From positions 4,935,057 through 4,999,056 of the forward strand of contig NZ_KB913029.1 of assembly GCF_000384115.1 (NCBI RefSeq): a DNA stretch of 64,000 bases, read 5' to 3'. The notes below the pieces were generated by a model. It was not told the DNA's origin and did not search any database. It worked only from the letters and a program-made list of their open reading frames with translations. Source of the DNA: Sporichthya polymorpha DSM 43042. GTDB lineage: Bacteria; Actinomycetota; Actinomycetes; Sporichthyales; Sporichthyaceae. How positions within the stretch are numbered: position 1 is the stretch's first letter; each line of letters opens with the position of its first letter. Below are positions 7,825 to 16,328 of this stretch, one piece after another. Both the position numbers and the translations under genes were made by a program.

Positions 7825-10265
7825 AGACCGACCTGCGCACCGCCCTCAAGCTGACGCTCGCCGGCTTCGTCGCGTGCGTCCTCACCACGTCGCTGCTGTA
7901 CTCGGTCTTCGACGGCGACGAGTGGTTCGCCCGCAGCGTCGGCGGGATCGTGCTGGTCTTCGGCATCGGGGCGCTCGCGCGCGCCGGCCGTTTCCCCGGG
8001 TTCTCGGTCCCGCTGCTGCAGGTCGCCGGGGTGCTCGTCTACCTGACGTCCACCTACGCACCGGACGACGCGAAGGGCGGCTGGCTGCCCGGCGAGACGA
8101 CGCTGCGGACGCTCGGCGACCTCGCCGACGCCGCGTTCACCGAGATCGACACCGTCACGCCGCCCCTGACCCCGTCCGAGTCGCTGACGTTCCTCGTCGT
8201 CGCCGGTGTGGCCGCGATGGCGATCGTGGTCGACCTGCTGGCCGCCGGGCTCCGCCAGACCGCGCTGGCGGGCATCCCGCTGCTCGTCCTGTACATCGTC
8301 CCGGCGGCCGTGCTGCCCGACGGCCTGCACGGCGCGCTGTTCCTGCTGCCCGCGCTGGGCTACCTGCTGCTGCTCATCACCGACAGCCGCGAACGGCTGC
8401 TGCGGTGGGGTGTCGCCGTCTCCGGGCGGGCCGACGGGGCCCGCGCCACCCGGGCGTCCGGCGAGCTCGGGCAGATGACGCGCCGGATCGGCGTCACGGT
8501 GCTCTCGCTCTCGATCGTGATCCCGGCCCTGGCGCCGCGCCTGTCCGACGGCGCCTTCGGGTCGGGCGGGATCGGCAACGACCCCGACGGCGGCGGGACG
8601 ATCTCCACGCTGAACCCGCTCGTGAGCATGCGCCGCGACCTGGTCCGGCCGCAGGACGTCGACCTGATGCGGGTCCGGACCGATTCGGTCAACGCCGACG
8701 AGCTCTATCTGCGCGCGGTCACCCTCGACACCTTCGACGGCGAGGAGTGGCGCGCCGGGCGCCGGGAGGTCCGGCGCTTCGAGACCGGCCTGCCCAAGCC
8801 GGTCGGCCTGCCGGACGCGCTCGCGACCGCGGCGGTCACCACGACCGTCGAGGCGCTGGACGCCCTGGAGTCCGACTACGTCCCGATGCCGTTCCCGGCG
8901 ACCCGGCTGGAGATCGCGGGCGGCTGGCGCGTCGACCCGCTGACCAGCAACGTCGTCAGCCACGACGGGCCGAAGCAGATCTCCGGGTCGACCTACTCGG
9001 TGCGCAGCTACGACATCAGCCCGCAGCCGACGGACGTCCTGCCCTCGATCCAGCTCGAGCCGTACCTGGAGCCGTACCTGCGGCTGCCGGCCGACCTGCC
9101 GAACCGGGTGAAGCAACTCGCCGACCGCGTCGCCCGCGGCGCGGACACGGTCCTCGGCCGCGCGATCGCCCTGCAGCAGTGGTTCCGCGACCCGGACGAG
9201 TTCGCCTACGACCTGCGCCAGCGGCCCGGCACCGGCAAGGACGCGATCCTCGCGTTCCTCAACGACCGCCGGGGCTACTGCGAGCAGTTCGCGTCCACGA
9301 TGGCCGTGATGGCGCGGCACCTGGGCATCCCGGCCCGCGTGAACGTCGGGTTCACCCCCGGCTCCCCCGCCGCCGACGGCAGCCGCATCATCAGCGCCCA
9401 CGACGCGCACGCCTGGCCCGAGCTCTACCTGCCGGGCGTCGGCTGGACGCGCTTCGAGCCGACCCCGGGCAGCGCCCAGTCGAACCCGGACGTGCCGAAC
9501 TGGCTCGCCCCGCAGCCCGAGAACGAGACCCCCGGCGGCGACGAGGGCCCGGTCGAGGAGACCACCCCGGACCCGGAGCCGACCGACGCCCCGGGCGCCA
9601 CCGCACCGCCGGACCCGGCGGCCGCGCCGACCTCCACCGCGTGCCCGCCCGACCCGGACGTGCCCTGCACCGAGCTCCCGCCGCCCCCGGACGACACGGA
9701 TCTCACCTCGGGCTCCGGCGGCGGCTGGGGCTGGCTGACGTGGGTCCTGCCGGTCCTGCTGGGCCTCGTGTTCCTGCTCGTGCCCTGGGCCGCCCGCGAG
9801 GCCGTCCGGCGCCGCCGCTGGGCACTGGCGGGCACCGCCGGCGCCGGTGGCGCCGCCGCCGAGTGGGCGTGGGCCGAGCTGCGCGACAGCACCGTCGACC
9901 TCGGCTACACCTGGCCCGAGGCCCGGACCCCGCGCCAGACCTCGGCGGAGCTCGTCGGCGACGGCAAGCTCGGCCCCCGCGCCGCCGACGCCCTGGCGAT
10001 GATCACCCAGCACGTCGAGCGGGTCCGCTACGCCCCCACGGGCGCCGGCGCCCCGGCCGGCCCGAGCCGGGACGAGTTGCGATCCGCCGTCGACGACGTC
10101 CGCCGCGACCTCGGCGAGACCGCGGGCAAGCAGCGCCGCCTCCGCGCGACGTTCCTCCCCCGGTCGCTGGCGACGCTCCTCGGCCGCGTCGCCCTCCGGA
10201 CCCGGCAGCGCGCCGTCGCCGCCCGCCGGTCCGTCCTGCGCACCCTCCGCCTCCGCCGCGCCTGA
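7821..10265 (+). CDS. Membrane-anchored transglutaminase-like protein (DUF3488/DUF4129)
   Basis: Large membrane protein of 814 aa. About five to six membrane helices in the first 230 residues form the DUF3488-type N terminus. An extracytoplasmic transglutaminase-like domain follows with the catalytic Cys at about 487 (GYCEQFAST) and the His region DAHAWPELY near 530, then the FEPTPG closing motif. A Pro/Asp-rich linker, one more membrane helix (about 638-660) and a cytoplasmic DUF4129-like tail complete it. It completes the moxR-DUF58-transglutaminase unit; such proteins are probably envelope peptidases or crosslinkers, but no substrate is known. A strong hairpin terminator follows. Confidence 0.93.
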   Translation: MKTDLRTALKLTLAGFVACVLTTSLLYSVFDGDEWFARSVGGIVLVFGIGALARAGRFPGFSVPLLQVAGVLVYLTSTYAPDDAKGGWLPGETTLRTLGDLADAAFTEIDTVTPPLTPSESLTFLVVAGVAAMAIVVDLLAAGLRQTALAGIPLLVLYIVPAAVLPDGLHGALFLLPALGYLLLLITDSRERLLRWGVAVSGRADGARATRASGELGQMTRRIGVTVLSLSIVIPALAPRLSDGAFGSGGIGNDPDGGGTISTLNPLVSMRRDLVRPQDVDLMRVRTDSVNADELYLRAVTLDTFDGEEWRAGRREVRRFETGLPKPVGLPDALATAAVTTTVEALDALESDYVPMPFPATRLEIAGGWRVDPLTSNVVSHDGPKQISGSTYSVRSYDISPQPTDVLPSIQLEPYLEPYLRLPADLPNRVKQLADRVARGADTVLGRAIALQQWFRDPDEFAYDLRQRPGTGKDAILAFLNDRRGYCEQFASTMAVMARHLGIPARVNVGFTPGSPAADGSRIISAHDAHAWPELYLPGVGWTRFEPTPGSAQSNPDVPNWLAPQPENETPGGDEGPVEETTPDPEPTDAPGATAPPDPAAAPTSTACPPDPDVPCTELPPPPDDTDLTSGSGGGWGWLTWVLPVLLGLVFLLVPWAAREAVRRRRWALAGTAGAGGAAAEWAWAELRDSTVDLGYTWPEARTPRQTSAELVGDGKLGPRAADALAMITQHVERVRYAPTGAGAPAGPSRDELRSAVDDVRRDLGETAGKQRRLRATFLPRSLATLLGRVALRTRQRAVAARRSVLRTLRLRRA

Positions 10266-10285
10266 CCCGCCGGCCCGGGGACGCG

Positions 10286-10318
10286 CGAGAGCCCCGGCCG
10301 GTGCGGCCGGGGCTCTCG
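10286..10318 (+). terminator. Intrinsic terminator hairpin
   Basis: A perfect 15-bp GC-rich stem (arms 10286-10300 and 10304-10318) with a 3-nt GTG loop, 20 bp after the transglutaminase stop and before the convergent DUF3040 gene. It could work in both directions. No U-tract is present, as is common in actinobacteria. Confidence 0.85.
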
Positions 10319-10364
10319 AAGATCCGGGTGGTGCGGTCGGGCGGTTCGGCCCGGCGAGGAGCGG

Positions 10365-10769
10365 TCAGCGACCTTCCTCGCGGCGGCGGCGCCAGCGGTC
10401 CTCGAAACGCTCGGTCATCCCGCGCTTCGGGCCCTTCGGGCGGCCCTTCGACCGGCCCTTGAGCGGCGTCACGTTGGAGCGGACCGGCTCGGCGCTGCCG
10501 GAGACCTTGCGCCAACTGGTCACCGCGAACAGCGCGGAGGCCAGCATGAGCACGAAGCCCAGGATCCCCACGATCCAGATCGTGGAGACCACGCCGGTCA
10601 TCAGCAGGACGACGCCGAGGAGGAATCCGACCGCGGACGCGAGGGCCCGGCGCCGGTAGTGCGAGCGCAGGTCAGTGCCGCGCAGCGAGGAGACGAATTT
10701 CGGGTCCTCTGCGTAGAGGGCCCGCTCCATCTGCTCGAGCAGGCGCTGCTCGTGGTCGGAGAGCGGCAC
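10365..10769 (-). CDS. DUF3040 membrane protein
   Basis: Small actinobacterial membrane protein, 134 aa. The N terminus MPLSDHEQRLLEQMERALY is the DUF3040 signature. Two adjacent membrane helices (about 46-90) are followed by a very basic tail rich in Lys, Arg and Gly (from about 108). Function is unknown for the family. The GTG start at 10769 has an ideal AGGAGG 6 nt upstream. A TATCCT -10-like box lies in the upstream region. Confidence 0.92.
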   Translation of the reverse strand: MPLSDHEQRLLEQMERALYAEDPKFVSSLRGTDLRSHYRRRALASAVGFLLGVVLLMTGVVSTIWIVGILGFVLMLASALFAVTSWRKVSGSAEPVRSNVTPLKGRSKGRPKGPKRGMTERFEDRWRRRREEGR

Positions 10770-10987
10770 GGAATCCTCCTATTGGGCAGCCACCCCACGG
10801 CTACCGCGTACCCGCCAGGATAAGCAGCGAACCGCGTGCTTGTAACCCGACCGTGCAGATCCACCCTCGGATGGCGCAGAGATCTTTGCCGCACCACACC
10901 GAATTGCGCCGAAAACGAGCGGAAACCGGGTCCGAACGCGAGGCATCCCACGCCGCGATCCGGGCCGGATCCCGCCGCCCGGGACGG

Positions 10988-11752
10988 TCACGGCCGAACG
11001 GCGAGGACGTGCAGCTGGGTCGCGATGGCCCGGAACGCCGGGAGTTCGGCGACGGCGGACTCCAGGGCCACCAGGTCCTCCCGCGCCGCGGCCTCGCCCT
11101 CGATGACCCCGCTGGGCACCAGGTCGGAGAACACGCGGACGCCGTGGATGGCGAGGACGCGGGCGCCGGCGGCCTCCAGCATCGCGACCAGGTCGTCGGG
11201 CGCGAAGCGGCGCGGCAGCGGGTCGGAGCTCCCCCAGCGGCCCGTCGGGTCCTCCAGCGCGTGCCGGGCCCCGACGACGTGGCCGCTGACGGCCCGGGCG
11301 AACACGGCCGCGTTGCGGTTGGCCGCGAGCAGGCTGATCGCTCCGCCGGGCCGGACGGCCGTCAGGGCCGCGGCCAGGGACGCGGCCGGGTCGTCGGTGT
11401 GCTCGAGTGCCCCGTGGCAGAGCAGCAGGTCGAACGAACCGGGCGCGGCGACGGCCGCGAGGTTGTCGGCGTCGCCCTGAACGGCGCGGACCTGCGCGGC
11501 CACGCCGGCCTCGGCGACCCGGCGTCCGAGGGCGGCGAGGGCGTCCGGGCTCGGGTCGAGGACGGTGACCCGATGGCCCGACTGGGCCAACGGCACCGCG
11601 AACCCGCCGGTGCCGCCGCCGACGTCGAGGACCTCGAGCTCGGTGCGGCCGCCGCCCCGGGGGTCGGCGAGCAGGTCGTCCAGGGCGGGACGCAGGGCCT
11701 CCCACACGACGGCCGTGCGCACCGAGCTGCGGGCCCGGGTCAGATCGGCCAT
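10988..11752 (-). CDS. Class I SAM-dependent methyltransferase
   Basis: Rossmann-fold methyltransferase, 254 aa. Motif I LDVGGGTGGFAVPLA lies at about residues 42-56, followed by VTVLDPSPDAL (motif II), DADNLAAV, and FDLLLCHGALEH (motif IV/post). The layout resembles the SmtA/CmoM group of tRNA or small-molecule methyltransferases, but the substrate cannot be read from the sequence. The ATG start has GAGGAGG 6 nt upstream. It is divergent from glpK with about 90 bp between the starts. Confidence 0.9.
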   Translation of the reverse strand: MADLTRARSSVRTAVVWEALRPALDDLLADPRGGGRTELEVLDVGGGTGGFAVPLAQSGHRVTVLDPSPDALAALGRRVAEAGVAAQVRAVQGDADNLAAVAAPGSFDLLLCHGALEHTDDPAASLAAALTAVRPGGAISLLAANRNAAVFARAVSGHVVGARHALEDPTGRWGSSDPLPRRFAPDDLVAMLEAAGARVLAIHGVRVFSDLVPSGVIEGEAAAREDLVALESAVAELPAFRAIATQLHVLAVRP

Positions 11753-11830
11753 CGGTGCCTCCTCGCTGGTGCGGAACTCGCGGTCGGACTCGTCGCCGGG
11801 CGGTTGCCGGTACGGGCCCCGGAATCACCC

Positions 11831-11836
11831 TAGGGT
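11831..11836 (+). promoter_or_regulatory. -10 box TAGGGT of glpK, leaderless
   Basis: TAGGGT ends 7 nt before the ATG of glpK at 11844 and there is no Shine-Dalgarno sequence in the gap, so the transcript probably starts at the ATG. No good -35 at standard spacing was seen. Confidence 0.6.
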
Positions 11837-11843
11837 CTGCGCC

Positions 11844-13337
11844 ATGGCTGTACTCGCGATCGACGCAGGGACGACCGGGGTCACCGCCCTGGTGGTCACC
11901 CCCGACGGACGGGTCGCCGCGCGCGGCTACGCCGAATTCCCCCAGCACTTCCCCTCGCCGGGCCAGGTCGAGCACGTGCCCGAGGAGATCTGGCAGGCGA
12001 CGCTGCGCGCGTGTCGCGACGGCCTCGACGCCGCGGCCGCCGCCGGGATCGGCCCGATCGCCTGCGTCGGCATCACGAACCAGCGCGAGACCGCGGTGCT
12101 CTGGGACCGCAAGCGCCTCCGCTCCCCGCGGCCGGCGATCGTCTGGCAGGACCGGCGCACGACGGCGATCTGCGACCGTCTCAAGGACGCGGGCCACGAG
12201 CCCCGCGTCGCGGAGCTGACCGGTCTGCGCCTCGACCCGTACTTCACCGGGACGAAGCTGACCTGGCTCGCCGAGCACGACACCCGCACCTGGGACGGGG
12301 TCCGCGACGGGACGCTCGCGATCGGGACCGTCGACTCCTACCTGATCGCCCGTCTGACGGGGGGTCAGGTTCACGCCACCGACGCCTCGAACGCGTCGCG
12401 GACCCTGCTCTACGACATCGGCGCCGGCGCGTGGTCCGACGAGCTGTGCGAGCTGCTCGGCGTCCCGCGGTCGGCCCTGCCCGAGGTGGTGCCGTCGTTC
12501 GGCGGGATCGGGCGGACCGACCCGGAGGAGTTCTTCGGCCTCGACGTCCCCATCTCCGGCATCGCGGGCGACCAGCAGGCCGCGCTGTTCGGCCAGGCCT
12601 GCTACTCCCCCGGCGACTCCAAGTGCACCTACGGCACCGGGTCGTTCCTGCTCATCAACACCGGCACCGACCTCGTCCGCTCCGACGCCGGCCTGCTCAC
12701 CACCGTCGCCTGGCAGGACCCCGACGGCACGCTGACCTACGCCCTTGAGGGCGCCATCTTCGTCACCGGCGCGGCGGTCCAGTGGCTGCGCGACGGCCTC
12801 GGCGTCATCTCCTCGGCCGCGGAGACGGCGGCCGTCGCGAGCACCGTGCCCGACTCGGGCGGCGTCGTCTTCGTCCCCGCCCTGACCGGTCTCGGCGCCC
12901 CGCACTGGGACCCGGACGCCCGCGGGACGATCGTCGGCATCACGCGCGGCACCACGCGGGCCCACCTCGTCCGCGCCACGCTTGAGGCCATCACCTACGA
13001 GGTCCGCGACGTCATCGAGGTGATGACCGCCGCCGCGGGCCTCGACGTCCCCGTCCTCACCGTCGACGGCGGCGCCGCGGCCAACGACCTGCTCTGCCAA
13101 CTGCAGTCGACCGAACTCGGTGTGCCGGTCCAGCGCCCCGAGATCCTCGAGACGACCGGCCTGGGCGCGGCCTTCCTCGCCGGCCTCGGCGCGGGCGTGT
13201 GGTCGACCCGGGACGAACTGGCGCGGACCTGGCGTCTCGACCGCCGCTTCGAACCCGGTCCCCGCGACGACGCCGGCTACGCCCGCTGGCTCGAAGCCGT
13301 CCGCCGCGCGCGGGGCTGGGCGAGCGCCACCGCCTGA
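11844..13337 (+). CDS. glpK: Glycerol kinase
   Basis: FGGY-family kinase converting glycerol and ATP to sn-glycerol-3-phosphate, 497 aa, the normal length. The N terminus VLAIDAGTTGVTALVV is the phosphate-binding motif, with ITNQRETAVLWDR (glycerol-binding Arg/Glu), GIAGDQQAALFGQ (catalytic Asp), TYGTGSFLLINTG and the C-terminal ATP-binding VDGGAAANDLLCQ. The ATG at 11844 gives the canonical N terminus and follows a -10 box at 7 nt. No glpF or glpD neighbour is present; the next gene is a GH63-like hydrolase after an inverted repeat. Confidence 0.96.
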   Translation: MAVLAIDAGTTGVTALVVTPDGRVAARGYAEFPQHFPSPGQVEHVPEEIWQATLRACRDGLDAAAAAGIGPIACVGITNQRETAVLWDRKRLRSPRPAIVWQDRRTTAICDRLKDAGHEPRVAELTGLRLDPYFTGTKLTWLAEHDTRTWDGVRDGTLAIGTVDSYLIARLTGGQVHATDASNASRTLLYDIGAGAWSDELCELLGVPRSALPEVVPSFGGIGRTDPEEFFGLDVPISGIAGDQQAALFGQACYSPGDSKCTYGTGSFLLINTGTDLVRSDAGLLTTVAWQDPDGTLTYALEGAIFVTGAAVQWLRDGLGVISSAAETAAVASTVPDSGGVVFVPALTGLGAPHWDPDARGTIVGITRGTTRAHLVRATLEAITYEVRDVIEVMTAAAGLDVPVLTVDGGAAANDLLCQLQSTELGVPVQRPEILETTGLGAAFLAGLGAGVWSTRDELARTWRLDRRFEPGPRDDAGYARWLEAVRRARGWASATA

Positions 13338-13344
13338 CTTCCCC

Positions 13345-13417
13345 GGGATGACATCCCGCACGGGGCCCCTGTCAGCCCTCCTGCGGGCCGACACGGCGCG
13401 CTACGGGACGTCATCCC
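13345..13417. repeat. Inverted repeat between glpK and the GH63-like gene
   Basis: Two 14-nt arms (13345-13358 and 13404-13417) are complementary at 13 of 14 positions and separated by 45 nt. The left arm is itself nearly palindromic (GGGATGACATCCCG). It could be a terminator of glpK or a binding site upstream of the next gene. Confidence 0.55.
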
Positions 13418-13453
13418 TTCGGTAAATCGCCCGCGGGGCGGGGCGGGCGTCCC

Positions 13454-13459
13454 TACCGT
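13454..13459 (+). promoter_or_regulatory. -10 box TACCGT of the GH63-like gene, leaderless
   Basis: TACCGT ends 6 nt before the ATG at 13466 with no Shine-Dalgarno sequence between them; the transcript probably starts at the ATG. Confidence 0.55.
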
Positions 13460-13465
13460 CTGGTC

Positions 13466-14782
13466 ATGGAGACGTTGCCCGCCGCCCCGTCGACCGCCCT
13501 GCCGGTCGGGACGGACCTGGTCGCGGCCGCGCGGTCGGTGCTGGCGGGGAACTGGCGAGGCCGGCATACGGTGCCGTCCGCGCGGTTGTACCCGCACCAG
13601 TGGAGCTGGGACTCGGCGTTCATCGCGATCGGGCTCGCCCACGTCGACCAGCACCGCGCCCAGCTCGAACTCGCGACGCTGTTCGGCGCGCAGTGGCGGG
13701 ACGGCCGGGTGCCGCACATCGTCTTCGACCCGGACACCCCGGCCGACGCGTACTTCCCCGGCCCGCGGTTCTGGGCGCCCGGGGCGCCGGTACTGCCGCG
13801 CCGGGCGACGTCCGGCATCGTCCAGCCCCCGGTGCACGCGCAGGCGGCCTGGGAGATCTACCGCCGGGCCGGCGACCGCGCCGCCGCGGCGGACTTCCTG
13901 CGCCGGATGTACGAGCCGCTGTGCGCCTGGCACGACTACCTGCTGACCGCCCGCGACCTCGGCGGGGCCGGCCTCGCCGCGATCGTCCACCCCTGGGAGT
14001 CGGGGATGGACAACAACCCGGCCTGGGACCCCGCGGTCGCCGCGATCTGCGCCGCCGGCGCGGCGGTGCCCACCACGCGCGCCGACCTCCGCCACGTGCC
14101 CGCGACGCAGCGGCCCGGTGACGCCGACTACGCGGCCTATCTCGACCTCGCGACCCGCTACCGGGACCGCGGGTACGCCGACGTCGACCTGCTCCCCGGC
14201 CACGGGTTCGTCGTCGAGGACCCGCTGTTCAACGCGGTCCTCGCCTGGTCCGAGGAGGCGCTCGCCCGCATCGCCGCCGTCGTCGGCGCGAACTCGTGCT
14301 GGCACACCGAGCGCGCGACCGCCCTCGGCGCCGCCCTGGCCGAGCGGCTCTTCGACCCCGACCTCGGGCTGTTCGTCCCCCGCGACGTCCGCAGCGACCG
14401 CCGGATCCCCGTGCCCGGGGTTGCCGGCCTCGTTCCGCTGCTCGCGCCCGGCGTGCCGGCCGACGCGGTCGCGCGGACCCGCGCCCACCTCGACGGCCCC
14501 GGCTTCGCGGGTGCGCTGCTGCCGACGCTCGACCGCACCAGCCCGGACTACGACCCGCAGCGGTACTGGCGCGGCCCCTCCTGGGCGAACACGACCTGGC
14601 TGGTGATTCGCGGGCTGCGCCGCCACCGCGACTACGCCCGCGCCGAGGCGCTGCGCGCGGGCCTGCTCGACGCCGTCCGCGCCGAGGGATTCCGCGAGTA
14701 CTACGACGCCGACACCGGCGCCGGGGCGGGGACGACCGAGTTCTCCTGGACCGCCGCGCTCGTCCTCGACCTGCTCGCCTGA
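13466..14782 (+). CDS. GH63-like glycoside hydrolase (MGH1/glucosylglycerate hydrolase type)
   Basis: Single-domain (alpha/alpha)6-barrel hydrolase, 438 aa, no signal peptide, so cytoplasmic. Clan GH-G motifs are present: HQWSWDSAFIAIG near residue 45, WESGMDNNPAWDP near 175-187 with the probable general acid Asp, RGPSWANTTW near 370, and EYYDADTGAG followed by EFSWTAALVLDLL at the C terminus. These match glucosylglycerate/mannosylglycerate hydrolases and glycogen-debranching-like proteins of GH63. A role in turning over the compatible solute glucosylglycerate is plausible but not shown. The neighbouring glycerol kinase may be coincidental. Confidence 0.82.
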   Translation: METLPAAPSTALPVGTDLVAAARSVLAGNWRGRHTVPSARLYPHQWSWDSAFIAIGLAHVDQHRAQLELATLFGAQWRDGRVPHIVFDPDTPADAYFPGPRFWAPGAPVLPRRATSGIVQPPVHAQAAWEIYRRAGDRAAAADFLRRMYEPLCAWHDYLLTARDLGGAGLAAIVHPWESGMDNNPAWDPAVAAICAAGAAVPTTRADLRHVPATQRPGDADYAAYLDLATRYRDRGYADVDLLPGHGFVVEDPLFNAVLAWSEEALARIAAVVGANSCWHTERATALGAALAERLFDPDLGLFVPRDVRSDRRIPVPGVAGLVPLLAPGVPADAVARTRAHLDGPGFAGALLPTLDRTSPDYDPQRYWRGPSWANTTWLVIRGLRRHRDYARAEALRAGLLDAVRAEGFREYYDADTGAGAGTTEFSWTAALVLDLLA

Positions 14783-14789
14783 AGCACCG

Positions 14790-15497
14790 TCAGGTCGCGG
14801 CGCCTCCGGCGGTCGACGGACGCGCCGACGCCGCCTTGGCCGCGCTCGCGTAGATGTCGACGTACTCCTGGCCCGAGAGCTGCATCAGCTCGTACATCAA
14901 CTCGTCGGTGACCGACCGCAGCACGAAGCGGTCGTCCTCGAGCCCGGCGTAGCGGGAGAAGTCGAGCGGGGCCCCGATCCTCACCCCGACGCGGGCGATC
15001 TTCGGGACGACCTTCCCCGGAGGCTGGATCTTCTCGGTGTCGACCATCGCGACCGGCAGGACCGGGACCCCCGCCGCAAGCGCGAGCCGGGCGACGCCGG
15101 TCCGCCCCCGGTACAGCCGACCGTCCGGGGAGCGGGTGCCCTCGGGGTAGATGCCGAACAGCTCGCCCCGGCGCAGGACCTCGAGGCCTGCATTCAGCGC
15201 GGCGTCGGAGGCGGACCCGCCGGAGCGGTTCATCGGGATCTGACCGACCCCACGGAAGAAGCCCGCGCTCAACCGGCCCTTGAGGCCCTTGCCCGTAAAG
15301 TACTCCTCCTTGGCCACGAACGTGATCCGCCGCGGGACCACCAGCGGCAGGAAGAACGAGTCCGAGAACGAGAGGTGGTTGCTGGCGAGGATCGCCGGGC
15401 CCTCGACCGGGAGGTTCTCGAGGCCCTCCACCTCCGGGCGGTAGAGCACGCGCAGCAGCGGCCCGAGCGCGAGGTGCTTGAGGAACCAGTAGAGCAC
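14790..15497 (-). CDS. 1-acyl-sn-glycerol-3-phosphate acyltransferase (PlsC family)
   Basis: Membrane-associated acyltransferase of phospholipid synthesis, 235 aa. Block I is SNHLSFSDSFF (the NHxxxxD catalytic pair), block II is GQIPMNRSGG, block III is GIYPEGTRSPDG and block IV is VPVLPVAM. An N-terminal hydrophobic stretch LKHLALGPLLRVLY precedes them. The GTG at 15497 is supported by GGAGG 8 nt upstream; the frame extends to 16151 without homology. It is divergent from the esterase gene. Homologues in this position in mycobacteria (Rv2182c) are PlsC-like. Confidence 0.92.
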   Translation of the reverse strand: MLYWFLKHLALGPLLRVLYRPEVEGLENLPVEGPAILASNHLSFSDSFFLPLVVPRRITFVAKEEYFTGKGLKGRLSAGFFRGVGQIPMNRSGGSASDAALNAGLEVLRRGELFGIYPEGTRSPDGRLYRGRTGVARLALAAGVPVLPVAMVDTEKIQPPGKVVPKIARVGVRIGAPLDFSRYAGLEDDRFVLRSVTDELMYELMQLSGQEYVDIYASAAKAASARPSTAGGAAT

Positions 15498-15553
15498 CCG
15501 CGCCCCTCCCAGAAGACCGGTCGTCGCCTCCGGAAGCCTAGAGCCGCGCCACG

Positions 15554-15559
15554 TACCAT
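15554..15559 (+). promoter_or_regulatory. -10 box TACCAT of the esterase gene, leaderless
   Basis: TACCAT ends 7 nt before the GTG start at 15567 and no ribosome-binding sequence intervenes, so the mRNA probably begins at the GTG. Confidence 0.55.
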
Positions 15560-15566
15560 TCCCCTC

Positions 15567-16328
15567 GTGCCGATTCTGCCGGGGGCGGAGCCCTATCACC
15601 ACGCGGGCGGCCCCGTCGGCGCCCTGATGTGCCACGGCTTCACCGGGAGCCCCCAGTCGATGCGGCCCTGGGCCGAGCACCTGGCCGCCGCCGGCCTCAC
15701 CGTGGCCCTGCCGCGGCTGCCCGGCCACGGGACGCGGTGGCAGGACGCCAACATGACCACCTGGGACGACTGGTACGCCTGCATCGAGCGTGAGTTCCTG
15801 GCGCTGCGCGAGCGCTGCGAGGCAGTGTTCGTCTGCGGCCTGTCGATGGGCGGGACGCTCAGCCTGCGCCTGGCCGAACAGCACGGCCGCGATCTGACCG
15901 GCGTCGTCGTGGTGAATCCCTCCGTGATCGGCCTCGACCCCCGGCTCAAGGTCCTGCCGGTCCTGCAGCGGGTCGTCCCGTCGCTCGGGGGCATCGGCAG
16001 CGACATCAAGAAGCCGGGCGTGTCCGAGCTGGCCTACACCCGCGTCCCCCTGCGCGCGCTGCACTCGCTGCGGCGGGCCTGGGACGTCGTCCGTGCGGAC
16101 CTGCCCAAGGTCACCCAGCCGCTGCTCCTGCTGCGCAGCGCGGAGGATCACGTCGTCGAGCCGGAGAGCTCACGCCTGGTCCTGGCGCGCGTCTCGTCGA
16201 CCGACGTCACCGAGATCGTGCTCGAGGACAGCTACCACGTCGCGACGCTCGACAACGACGCCGACCGGATCTTCGCCGAGAGCCTGGACTTCATCCGCCG
16301 CATCCGGCCCACGGTGGCGGCGGGGTGA
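15567..16328 (+). CDS. Alpha/beta hydrolase (carboxylesterase / monoacylglycerol lipase type)
   Basis: Serine hydrolase of 253 aa similar in layout to Est30-type carboxylesterases. The oxyanion motif LMCHGFTGSPQSM is near residues 20-32, the nucleophile is Ser93 in CGLSMGG, the acid is in RSAEDHVV (about 194-201) and the His is in SYHVATLDND near 225. No signal peptide is seen, so it is probably cytoplasmic and acts on short acyl esters or monoglycerides. GTG 15567 fits both homology and the leaderless promoter. The stop overlaps the next gene by 4 nt (GTGA). Confidence 0.9.
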   Translation: MPILPGAEPYHHAGGPVGALMCHGFTGSPQSMRPWAEHLAAAGLTVALPRLPGHGTRWQDANMTTWDDWYACIEREFLALRERCEAVFVCGLSMGGTLSLRLAEQHGRDLTGVVVVNPSVIGLDPRLKVLPVLQRVVPSLGGIGSDIKKPGVSELAYTRVPLRALHSLRRAWDVVRADLPKVTQPLLLLRSAEDHVVEPESSRLVLARVSSTDVTEIVLEDSYHVATLDNDADRIFAESLDFIRRIRPTVAAG

